64,000 bases of DNA from contig NZ_BTPU01000031.1 of NCBI RefSeq assembly GCF_036985595.1, positions 1-64,000 of the forward strand, given 5' to 3'. Each line of letters starts with the position of its first letter. Within the stretch, counting starts at the first letter, position 1. The position numbers and the translations under genes are program-made. This stretch comes from Vallitalea maricola (GTDB taxonomy: Bacteria; Bacillota; Clostridia; Lachnospirales; Vallitaleaceae). The notes under the pieces were generated by a model. That model was not told where the DNA came from and made no database searches. It was given only the letters and a program-made list of their open reading frames with translations. Positions 1 through 7,104 of the stretch are shown piece by piece.

Positions 1-1
1 C

Positions 2-334
2 AAGAGTGAAGTAATAAATATTGAATCAATTCTTGTGAACCCAAGCTACGGATTGGAAGAAATCAAGAGCGAAGTAATAAATATTGAATCAACTCTTGTG
101 AACCCAAGCTACGGATTAGAGGAAATCAAGAGTGAGATAATAAATATTGAATCAAAACTATTTAGCGAAACATTTGGTTTAGCTGAAATAAAGGTTGAGG
201 TATTTAATATTGAGAATATTGTAAGTGAAATGCGAGTCTCAATAGCAAGTCCTACTTTTGGTCTAGTAGAGATAAAATCAGAAATTAGAAATATTGAATC
301 ATTGCTTATTGAAGTATTAACAAGATTACCATAA
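2..334 (+). CDS. Coiled-coil tandem-repeat protein, C-terminal part (cut by window start)
   Basis: The reading frame is open from the first bases of the window, so the start codon lies upstream and only about 110 residues are visible. The protein is built from 21-residue repeats of the form NPSYGLEEIKSEVINIEST, with two nearly identical copies at 38-100 and 101-163 and two diverged copies after them. The Ile/Leu spacing (GLxEIKxEIxNIES) is that of an amphipathic helix, so a coiled-coil or helical stalk is likely. A GTG at 35 in the same frame is only a valine codon inside the repeat. No catalytic motif is visible. It lies upstream of the DUF6923/DUF11 array, and a joint role at the cell or spore surface is only inference. 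Confidence 0.6.
   Translation, partial: KSEVINIESILVNPSYGLEEIKSEVINIESTLVNPSYGLEEIKSEIINIESKLFSETFGLAEIKVEVFNIENIVSEMRVSIASPTFGLVEIKSEIRNIESLLIEVLTRLP
38..163 (+). repeat. 63-bp direct tandem repeats in coding sequence
   Basis: Two adjacent 63-bp units (38-100 and 101-163) each encode 21 residues starting NPSYGLEEIK. They differ by only a few bases in their first two thirds, and the end of a further unit is seen at 2-37. Such near-identity suggests recent slippage or unequal crossing-over within this gene. Confidence 0.8.
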
Positions 335-347
335 TAAAGTATTATTA

Positions 348-418
348 AAAGCGGCATATCCAAAAGTTATGCAAAGATATTTCATCAAAATATATACGGT
401 ATGTCGCTTTACTTTTTA
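348..418 (+). terminator. Possible terminator of the repeat-protein gene
   Basis: An 11-bp inverted repeat (348-358 with 400-410, one G-U pair) encloses a long AT-rich loop and is followed by a short T-rich stretch. It lies just after the stop codon at 334. The long loop makes this a weak call. Confidence 0.4.
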
Positions 419-524
419 ATGTAGAATATTGAATGCAGGCTGACTCTGTGAACCACATATTTAGGATAGTAATTAAATTCAGACTCCAATCACAGTATCA
501 ACCTCTAAGCATATAAAATCGTGC

Positions 525-546
525 CCTTTGAGATACAAAGGTTTTT
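525..546 (+). terminator. Small intrinsic terminator or attenuator
   Basis: CCTTTG (525-530) and CAAAGG (536-541) form a 6-bp stem with a 5-base loop, followed at once by TTTTT. It lies about 90 bp upstream of the first cassette gene. It may end upstream transcription or attenuate transcription into the array. Confidence 0.5.
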
Positions 547-547
547 A

Positions 548-576
548 ATGATAGTGTAAATATTCTACACTATCAT
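548..576 (+). promoter_or_regulatory. Perfect 11-bp stem-loop upstream of the cassette array
   Basis: ATGATAGTGTA (548-558) and TACACTATCAT (566-576) form a perfect inverted repeat around a 7-base spacer. No T-run follows, so it is not a standard terminator. It could be an operator or a leader RNA hairpin. The rest of 335-634 shows no gene. Confidence 0.5.
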
Positions 577-634
577 AATTATAGATAGGGTACATATATT
601 ATAATAAATAAACTATTATAAAAGGACTGATTAT

Positions 635-1774
635 ATGGCAACTCCATTTGGATGTATACAAGAAGGGATTCAAATAGCTGGTGCACCAACAGATATGTAT
701 TATATTGATTTAGTATCAGGCTCAGAAACATTAATAGGTGCGTTAACTCCAAGTGCAACATATAATGCCATTGGTTTTAGTGTAGTAGATAATTATATTT
801 ATGGATATGATCAAACTAATAATCGAGTTGTAAGGATATCATCAGATGCAACTGTTGATCTTTTACCAGCTGTTCCCAATCTTCCCATTGCGAATTATTT
901 TGTTGGAGATGTGGACTTAAACGGATATCTATATCTTTATTTTCCTAACGCAAATCGATTTTACGTTGTTGATGTTAACCCAGCGCGCTCCACTTATTTA
1001 CAGCTTGTAGATCCTGCAAACAATTTTCAACTCCAAACCAGTAACTTTGGTGTAGCAATTGCCCCAAGACTTATATACGACTGGTCATTTAACCCTACTG
1101 ATGGTCAATTGTATGCTGTAATAACAAATGATGGTGTTGTTCGTATTAACCCAATTACTGGTGCTAGTACGGTCTTAATAACAGCAGGATTACCAGCTTC
1201 TGAATATGGTGCTTTATTTTATGATGTTCAAGGAAATCTTTATGCCATAGATAATTTTACTGGTCTTGTTTACAAAATTACAACAACCGCAACTACAGCA
1301 ACCGCAACACTATTTAGTACAGCTACTCCATCTAGTAATAATGATGGTGCACGTTGTCCATTGGCACAATTGGATTTAATGAGTGTTGTTAAATCAGTGG
1401 ATATTACAAGCGCAGTTTTAGGCGATACATTAACTTATACCATCGTTATAACAAATAATTCAACAACTACAAGCACAACCAATGTAGTTTTTACTGACCC
1501 AATACCAAATGGAACAACCTATGTACCTGGAAGTGCCACCGTAAATGGTTTCCCAGCAGTAGGAACCCCCGCTACTGGTATTACAATTGGTGCGCTTGCA
1601 CCGGGTGCCAGTGCAACAGTTCAATTTCAAGTGGATATCAGCGATACTACTTTGCCTTATCCTAATCCAATTCCTAATACAGCAACTGTAACCTATAACG
1701 AAGGCTTACCGATTGACAGTAATACAGTATATACACGGGTTATATTTCCAGAAAGAGGCATAAGCTTTATTTAA
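635..1774 (+). CDS. DUF6923-like propeller plus DUF11 protein, cassette copy 1
   Basis: The 379-residue protein starts at an ATG preceded by AAAGGA. Residues 1 to about 245 contain repeated blade-like stretches (YNAIGF-DNYIYGYD, NGYLYLY, FNPTDGQLYAV, DVQGNLYAI) typical of the DUF6923 beta-propeller. Residues from about 250 to 365 match DUF11, a surface-protein beta-sandwich (SVVKSVDI, TYTIVITNNS, VVFTDPIPNGT). A Thr-Ala rich linker (TTTATTATAT) joins them. No signal peptide, lipobox, transmembrane segment or sortase motif is visible, so export, if it occurs, is non-classical or into the spore coat. It is the first of four tandem paralogues. Family calls come from motif recognition. Function is unknown, and a surface or spore-layer role is inference. 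Confidence 0.75.
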   Translation: MATPFGCIQEGIQIAGAPTDMYYIDLVSGSETLIGALTPSATYNAIGFSVVDNYIYGYDQTNNRVVRISSDATVDLLPAVPNLPIANYFVGDVDLNGYLYLYFPNANRFYVVDVNPARSTYLQLVDPANNFQLQTSNFGVAIAPRLIYDWSFNPTDGQLYAVITNDGVVRINPITGASTVLITAGLPASEYGALFYDVQGNLYAIDNFTGLVYKITTTATTATATLFSTATPSSNNDGARCPLAQLDLMSVVKSVDITSAVLGDTLTYTIVITNNSTTTSTTNVVFTDPIPNGTTYVPGSATVNGFPAVGTPATGITIGALAPGASATVQFQVDISDTTLPYPNPIPNTATVTYNEGLPIDSNTVYTRVIFPERGISFI

Positions 1775-1784
1775 TCTTAATTTA

Positions 1785-1830
1785 AAGAGTTACTTAAGCA
1801 AATATATGTTTGAGGAGCCTCTTATTTATT
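1785..1830 (+). terminator. Hairpin conserved in the inter-cassette spacers
   Basis: AAGAG (1785-1789) pairs with CTCTT (1819-1823), with further imperfect pairing inside (CAAA with TTTG, and in copy 2 TCC with GGA), followed by an AT-rich tail. The same element follows copies 2 (around 3022-3067) and 3 (around 4262-4305). It may end or process each cassette transcript. The T-run is weak. Confidence 0.45.
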
Positions 1831-1871
1831 AGAATAATTCTAAATTAATTTATTATGAAAGGATTGATTAT

Positions 1872-3011
1872 ATGGCAGTACCATTTGGGTGTACTCAATT
1901 TGCTTATCAAGTAGCATTTTTACCAGCTGATTTATATCAGATAGATCTAGTCACAGGTAGTCCGACTTTAATAGGTACAATAACCCCAAACTCAAGTTAT
2001 AACGCAATAGGTTTTAATGTTCTTGATAATTATATTTATGGATATGATATTACCAACAACACTATTATAAGACTATCAGCAGATGCGACTGCTGATAATT
2101 TGGGAACTGTTCCAAATCTTCCTGCTCAAGCTTACAATGTTGGAGACGTAGATTTAAATGGATATTTATATCTTTTTAGACAAAATACAAATCGATTTTA
2201 TGTAATAGATCTCGACCCAAACCGTTCAACTTATTTACAACTTGTTGACCCAGCAAATAATTTCCAATTGCAGACCAGCAACTTTGGTGTAGCAATTACG
2301 ACTCAGAATATAGCTGACTGGGCATTTAATCCTGTTGATGGTCAATTATATGCAGTAACTGCAGCAGGGCAAGTTATCAGAATAAACCCTATTACTGGAG
2401 CAGTAACTTCATTAATAACTGCAGGTCTTCCGGCAGCAAATTATGGTGCGGTTTTCTTTGATATACAGGGCAATTTTTACGCAATAAATAATACAAATGG
2501 CAATATATATAAAATCACGACAACAGCAACAACAGCAACAGCAACACTATTTTCTACAACAGTAATATCTACAAGTAATGATGGTGCAAGATGTGCTCTT
2601 GCACAGCTTGATTTAATGAGTGTAGTAAAATCAGTTGATTTAACAGAAGCGGTACTTGGCAATATATTGACCTATACAATTGTGGTAACTAATAATTCAA
2701 CAACAACAAGCACAACCAATGTAGTTCTTACTGATCCAATACCAAATGGAACAACTTATGTACCTGGAAGTGCCACCGTAAATGGTTTCCCAGCAGTAGG
2801 AACCCCCGCTACTGGTATTACAATTGGTGCGCTTGCACCGGGTGCCAGTACAACAGTTCAATTTCAAGTGGATATCAGCGATACTACTTTGCCTTATCCT
2901 AATCCAATTCCTAATACAGCAACTGTAACCTATAACGAAGGACTACCGATTCAAAGCAATACGGTATATACACGGGTTATATTTCCCGAAAGAGGCATAA
3001 GCTTTATTTAA
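1872..3011 (+). CDS. DUF6923-like propeller plus DUF11 protein, cassette copy 2
   Basis: This is a 379-residue paralogue of copy 1 with the same layout: N-terminal propeller, TTTATTATATLFS linker and C-terminal DUF11. It starts MAVPFGC at an ATG preceded by AAAGGA and has no signal peptide. Its N-terminus (FAYQVA, PADLYQIDLVTGS) resembles copy 4. Its middle (AITTQNIADWAFNPVDGQ) matches copy 3. Its DUF11 part (VNGFPAVGTPATGITIGALA) is almost identical to copy 1. This patchwork suggests gene conversion. Molecular function is unknown. Confidence 0.75.
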   Translation: MAVPFGCTQFAYQVAFLPADLYQIDLVTGSPTLIGTITPNSSYNAIGFNVLDNYIYGYDITNNTIIRLSADATADNLGTVPNLPAQAYNVGDVDLNGYLYLFRQNTNRFYVIDLDPNRSTYLQLVDPANNFQLQTSNFGVAITTQNIADWAFNPVDGQLYAVTAAGQVIRINPITGAVTSLITAGLPAANYGAVFFDIQGNFYAINNTNGNIYKITTTATTATATLFSTTVISTSNDGARCALAQLDLMSVVKSVDLTEAVLGNILTYTIVVTNNSTTTSTTNVVLTDPIPNGTTYVPGSATVNGFPAVGTPATGITIGALAPGASTTVQFQVDISDTTLPYPNPIPNTATVTYNEGLPIQSNTVYTRVIFPERGISFI

Positions 3012-3108
3012 TCTTAATTTAAAGAGTTCCTTAAGCAAATATATGTTTGAGGAGCCTCTTATTTATTAGAATAATTCTAAATTAATTTGTTATGAAAGGA
3101 TTGATTAT

Positions 3109-4251
3109 ATGGCAGTACCATTTGGGTGTACCCAGCAAGGTATTCAAATAGCCTTCGACCCAACTAATTTTTATACTATTGACTTAGTAACAGGTTCGCA
3201 AACATTAGTAGGTCCAATAACTCCCAGCGGAACTTACAATGCAATAGGTTATAATGTATTAGATGATTATATATATGGATATAATATTTCAACAAATCGA
3301 ATTATCAGGCTTTCTTCTGATGCAACTACCGAAACACTGGCAGTTGTTCCAAATCTTCCTATTATAGATTTCAATACTGGTGATGTTAATTTAAATGGAT
3401 ATTTATATCTTTTTCTACAAAATACAAATCGCTTTTATGTGGTAGATCTCGACCCAGGCCGTTCAACTTATTTACAACTTGTTGACCCAGCAAATAATTT
3501 CCAATTGCAGACCAGTAACTTTGGTGTAGCAATTACGACTCAGAATATAGCTGACTGGGCATTTAATCCTGTTGATGGTCAATTATATGCAGTAACTGCA
3601 GTAGGGCAAGTTATCAGAATAAACCCTATTACTGGAGCAGTAACTCCATTAATAACTGCAGGTCCGTTGACACCAGCAAATTATGGTGCGAATTTCTTTG
3701 ACTCACAGGGGAATTTTTATGTAATTAACAACACAACGGGGGAAGTATTTAGAATTACAACTACTGCAACAACAGCAACAGCAATACTATTCAGTAATGC
3801 TTCAGCATCAGAATCCAATGATGGTACCAGATGTCCGCTTGCCCAGCTTGATTTAATGAGTGTTGTAAAATCAGTGGATTTAACAGAAGCGGTACTTGGT
3901 AATAGAATAACATATACTATTGTAATAACCAATAACTCAACAATAATTTCGACTACAAATGTTGTATTTACTGATCCAATACCAAATGGAACAACTTATG
4001 TACCCGGAAGTGCTACTGTAAACGGTTTACCAGCAGTTGGAACACCCGCTACCGGCATTACAATCGGTACGCTTGCACCGGGTGCCAGTGCAACAGTTCA
4101 ATTCCAAGTGGACATCAGCAATACCACTTTGCCTTATCCAAATCCGATTCCTGATACAGCAACTGTAACCTATAATGAAGGCTTACCGATTGACAGTAAT
4201 ACAGTATATACACGAGTTATTTTTCCTGAAAGAGGAATAAGATTTATTTAA
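3109..4251 (+). CDS. DUF6923-like propeller plus DUF11 protein, cassette copy 3
   Basis: The protein has 380 residues, one more than its sisters, because of an insertion near AGPLTPANYG. The architecture is the same as in the other copies. Its N-terminus (QGIQIA) resembles copy 1, its middle (AITTQNIADW, LTEAVLGN) matches copy 2, and its end (VNGLPAVGTP, PIPDTATV, RFI) matches copy 4. The start is an ATG preceded by AAAGGA. No secretion signal is visible. Family assignment is by recognisable motifs only. Confidence 0.75.
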   Translation: MAVPFGCTQQGIQIAFDPTNFYTIDLVTGSQTLVGPITPSGTYNAIGYNVLDDYIYGYNISTNRIIRLSSDATTETLAVVPNLPIIDFNTGDVNLNGYLYLFLQNTNRFYVVDLDPGRSTYLQLVDPANNFQLQTSNFGVAITTQNIADWAFNPVDGQLYAVTAVGQVIRINPITGAVTPLITAGPLTPANYGANFFDSQGNFYVINNTTGEVFRITTTATTATAILFSNASASESNDGTRCPLAQLDLMSVVKSVDLTEAVLGNRITYTIVITNNSTIISTTNVVFTDPIPNGTTYVPGSATVNGLPAVGTPATGITIGTLAPGASATVQFQVDISNTTLPYPNPIPDTATVTYNEGLPIDSNTVYTRVIFPERGIRFI

Positions 4252-4347
4252 TTTTAATTTAAAAAGTTCTTTAAGCCAATATATGTTTGAGGAACCTCTT
4301 ATTTATAAAATAATTCTTAATTAATTTATTATGAAAGGATTGATTAT

Positions 4348-5487
4348 ATGGCAGTACCATTCACATGTTCTCAATTTGCTTATCAAGTAGCATCTATACC
4401 AGGTGATTTATATCAGATAGATTTAGTTACAGGTAGTTCAACTTTAATAGGTACAGTAACCCCAAACTCCACTTATAACGCAATAGGTTTTAATGTTCTT
4501 GATAATTATATTTATGGATATGATATTACCAACAACACTATTATAAGACTATCAGCAGATGCGACTGCTGATAATTTGGGAGCTGTTCCAAATCTTCCTG
4601 CTCAAGTTTACAATGTTGGAGACGTGGACTTAAATGGGTATCTATATCTTTATAGAGCTAACACAAACAGATTTTACGTTGTTGATGTTAACCCAGCGCG
4701 CTCCACTTATTTACAGCTTGTAGATCCTGCAAACAATTTTCAGCTCCAAACCAGTAACTTTGGTGTAGCAATTGCCCCAAGAAGTATATTCGACTGGGCA
4801 TTTAACCCTACTGATGGTCAATTGTATGGTGCAATAACAAATGATGGTGTTGTTCGTATTAACCCAATTACTGGTGCTAGTACTGTCTTAACAACAGCAG
4901 GATTACCACTTGGTCAATACGGTGCAGTATTTTATGATGTTCAAGGAAATCTTTATGCCATAAATAATGGTACTGGTGCTGTTTATAAAATTACAACAAC
5001 CGCAACTACAGCAACAGCAACACTATTTAGTACAGCTACTCCATCTACTAGTAATGATGGTGCACGTTGTGCGTTGGCACAATTGGATTTAATGAGTGTT
5101 GTTAAATCAGTGGATATTACAAGCACAGTTTTAGGTGATACATTAACTTATACCATCGTTATAACAAATAATTCAACAACTACAAGCACAACCAATGTAG
5201 TTTTTACTGACCCAATACCAAATGGAACAACCTATGTACCCGGAAGTGCTACCGTAAACGGTTTACCAGCAGTTGGAACACCTGATACCGGCATTACAAT
5301 CGGTACGCTTGCACCGGGTGCCAGTGCAACAGTTCAATTCCAAGTGGATATTAGCAGTACTCAGCTCCCATATCCGAATCCAATTCCAGATACAGCAACT
5401 GTAACCTATAACGAAGGGCTACCTATTCAAAGTAATACGGTATATACAGAGGTTACATTTCCTGAAAGAGGCATAAGATTTATTTAG
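4348..5487 (+). CDS. DUF6923-like propeller plus DUF11 protein, cassette copy 4
   Basis: The last cassette encodes 379 residues. Its N-terminal 100 residues are very close to copy 2 (FAYQVA, DITNNTIIRLSADATADNLG). Its middle is close to copy 1 (VDVNPARSTYLQL, AIAPR, ITNDGVVRINPITGAST). Its C-terminus pairs with copy 3. Unlike the others it is not followed by the conserved hairpin spacer. Instead, straight after the TAG, the same frame continues as a fragment resembling another protein, so the right edge of the array looks like a recombination junction. Confidence 0.75.
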   Translation: MAVPFTCSQFAYQVASIPGDLYQIDLVTGSSTLIGTVTPNSTYNAIGFNVLDNYIYGYDITNNTIIRLSADATADNLGAVPNLPAQVYNVGDVDLNGYLYLYRANTNRFYVVDVNPARSTYLQLVDPANNFQLQTSNFGVAIAPRSIFDWAFNPTDGQLYGAITNDGVVRINPITGASTVLTTAGLPLGQYGAVFYDVQGNLYAINNGTGAVYKITTTATTATATLFSTATPSTSNDGARCALAQLDLMSVVKSVDITSTVLGDTLTYTIVITNNSTTTSTTNVVFTDPIPNGTTYVPGSATVNGLPAVGTPDTGITIGTLAPGASATVQFQVDISSTQLPYPNPIPDTATVTYNEGLPIQSNTVYTEVTFPERGIRFI

Positions 5488-5622
5488 ATACCTAATCAAA
5501 AAAATGAATTAATTGCTTGCTATTATAAATTAGGGAATATAGATAAAGCCATATATTACAATGATAAAGCATCACAATACCATCCTAATGACCATGCAAT
5601 ATTACACAACAGAATTTTCTAA
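5488..5622 (+). pseudogene. Remnant: C-terminal end of a TPR protein, possibly a glycosyltransferase
   Basis: Directly after the stop of cassette copy 4 the same frame encodes 44 residues without a start codon and ends at TAA 5620-5622. The segment ELIACYYKLGNIDKAIYYND followed by P-N-D has the spacing of a tetratricopeptide repeat. Such ends occur on family-2 glycosyltransferases of Clostridia with C-terminal TPRs, but that identity is a guess. It is probably what is left after recombination replaced the body of the gene. Confidence 0.5.
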
Positions 5623-5662
5623 AGTACTTGTTAAAAGGATAAATGCTAGGGAATAAATCATA

Positions 5663-6913
5663 GTGCTAGGGGATGATACTATAAATGCAATAAAAGACTG
5701 GACTATTATGTTGTATGCAAACGGTAATAATGAATTAGAACCAGAAACATGGCAAATATATATGGATATTCAAAAGAATATTATTGATCTCAAAAATAGT
5801 AATGTTGTTTTACAAATGGCTCGAGAACCAATTGATAACTTGAAAATTTTAAGACCTAATATGTTGGGTTACAATGATAATCAAAGTTGGAAATATACTA
5901 GAAGATATATATATATAAATAATTATTTTGAACTGATTGAGAAATTAGGCAATTTAAATATGGCAGATAGTAAAAATTTATATGATTTTATTCTGTGGGC
6001 TAGTTATAATTATCCTGCAAAAAGATATTTACTAGCCATTGGCGGGCATGTTTATCAATTTGTAGGGCTTATGGTTGATTATAGTCAGAAAAAACCATAT
6101 ATAGCTGGGTTTACTCAAATTGCTTCAGCTATTGAAAAAGCTTGTCAACAAAATAATATATATATAGATATTTTATTATTGGATACATGTTACTCAAGTA
6201 CTATTGAGGTAGTATATGAATTTGGAAAGAATCCAAAAGGATATATAAAGTATTTGCTCACATATATAGAAAAAGGTCCGATCACAGGAATTATTTACAG
6301 TAACTTAATTGGTATTATAGAATCATGCAAATATTTATCTACGGAGCAAACACTGAATAAATTAATAAATAAAATGTGCGAATATCAGGATATTAGTTTA
6401 ATAGCATACAGATTAGACAGTAAAGTACTAGAAATCCAAAAAAGGTTGTTCAGTAATTTAGCATATACTTATTTACTCTGTGAAAAAAATCTTGAAAAAC
6501 CGTTTACTCCATATGAGCTAATATCAAATTTTAATGCTAAATACCCTTGGGCAGTTTTCTTAGGTTATTTAGCGAAAATAATTGAAATTTTAATATTATA
6601 TTATAAAGATAACAGAAGAACAAATGATGAATTACTTCTCATACATGTATTGTATAAGAAAATCCCTGATGATTATAGAAAAAACTTATATAAAAAACTC
6701 AGTTTCTGTAGACAAAATTATTGGTGTAATCTAATATGCAGTTTCCCTGTTAATGAGAGTTTAAGTTATGAAGATAACTGTTTAAACCCTATAGAAATAA
6801 CAAAAAGTATATTATTAACAGTAATATCTACTACGAATGCAAAACTAAGTGATATTGAAAATAGAAGTATTGTTGAAAAAATAATAAAAGTTAAAGGCTG
6901 GAGTATACAATAA
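5663..6913 (+). CDS. Clostripain-like (family C11) cysteine peptidase
   Basis: The 416-residue protein starts at a GTG with AGGG about 11 bases upstream. Residues 13-20 (WTIMLYAN) match the first strand of clostripain-family peptidases. A likely catalytic dyad is His129 in LLAIGGH and Cys176 in LLLDTCYSS, the usual C11 layout of His in a strand-end Gly-Gly-His-like motif and Cys after Asp-(Ala/Thr). No signal peptide is seen, unlike classical secreted clostripain, so it probably acts in the cytoplasm or mother cell, or is exported with the cassette proteins. The second half (residues 200-416) has no motif I recognise. It follows the DUF6923/DUF11 array, and processing of those proteins is a possible but unproven role. 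Confidence 0.7.
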   Translation: MLGDDTINAIKDWTIMLYANGNNELEPETWQIYMDIQKNIIDLKNSNVVLQMAREPIDNLKILRPNMLGYNDNQSWKYTRRYIYINNYFELIEKLGNLNMADSKNLYDFILWASYNYPAKRYLLAIGGHVYQFVGLMVDYSQKKPYIAGFTQIASAIEKACQQNNIYIDILLLDTCYSSTIEVVYEFGKNPKGYIKYLLTYIEKGPITGIIYSNLIGIIESCKYLSTEQTLNKLINKMCEYQDISLIAYRLDSKVLEIQKRLFSNLAYTYLLCEKNLEKPFTPYELISNFNAKYPWAVFLGYLAKIIEILILYYKDNRRTNDELLLIHVLYKKIPDDYRKNLYKKLSFCRQNYWCNLICSFPVNESLSYEDNCLNPIEITKSILLTVISTTNAKLSDIENRSIVEKIIKVKGWSIQ

Positions 6914-6952
6914 ATTTTCTTTTCTAGGTAAATGTTTAATAATAAAATATGA

Positions 6953-7006
6953 CAACAGATAGAAACCCAGTAATATAAAGGGGTTTCTATCTGCTGTTCT
7001 ATTTTT
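6953..7006 (+). terminator. Strong intrinsic terminator after the C11 peptidase
   Basis: Arms 6953-6968 and 6981-6999 (AGATAGAAACCC paired with GGGTTTCTATCT, with further outer pairs) form a long hairpin followed by ATTTTTT. It separates the cassette region from the rhamnose operon. Confidence 0.85.
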
Positions 7007-7008
7007 TA

Positions 7009-7037
7009 TTGACAAAAAATAGTTAGTAAAGTATATT
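7009..7037 (+). promoter_or_regulatory. SigA-type promoter of the rhamnulokinase operon
   Basis: A consensus -35 TTGACA (7009-7014) is followed after 17 bp by the -10 box TATATT (7032-7037), about 70 bp upstream of the rhamnulokinase start. Confidence 0.7.
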
Positions 7038-7046
7038 ATAACTATA

Positions 7047-7070
7047 CTTATAATTACAAGTAATTACAAG
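7047..7070 (+). promoter_or_regulatory. Putative operator for the AraR-type regulator
   Basis: CTTATAATTACAAG (7047-7060) is a dyad with one mismatch, and the right half TAATTACAAG is repeated at once (7061-7070). It lies just downstream of the -10 box, a position for repression by road-block. The core TTGTAATTACAA-like dyad is of the size bound by GntR/LacI hybrid (AraR-type) proteins, and such a regulator is the second gene of the operon. Confidence 0.5.
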
Positions 7071-7104
7071 CTAAAATAACTAATAAAATATGGGGTGACT
7101 GCAT

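Larger units (their letters stand above)
635..5487 (+). repeat. Four-copy tandem array of a 1.24-kb gene cassette
   Basis: Gene starts are spaced 1237, 1237 and 1239 bp apart (635, 1872, 3109, 4348). Each full unit carries one ORF, a hairpin (for example 1785-1823), a conserved palindrome TTAGAATAATTCTAA (1829-1843) in the first two spacers, and a conserved ribosome binding site. The copies differ patchily rather than evenly, as expected if they exchange sequence. Confidence 0.9.

Noticed and set aside
421..546. A known riboswitch (c-di-GMP, lysine or glycine class) upstream of the array
   Set aside because: None of the conserved core motifs of these classes could be found in the right order on either strand.
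635..5487. CRISPR-like or insertion-sequence origin for the repeated unit
   Set aside because: The repeats are gene-sized with full ORFs. There are no short spacers, terminal inverted repeats or transposase.
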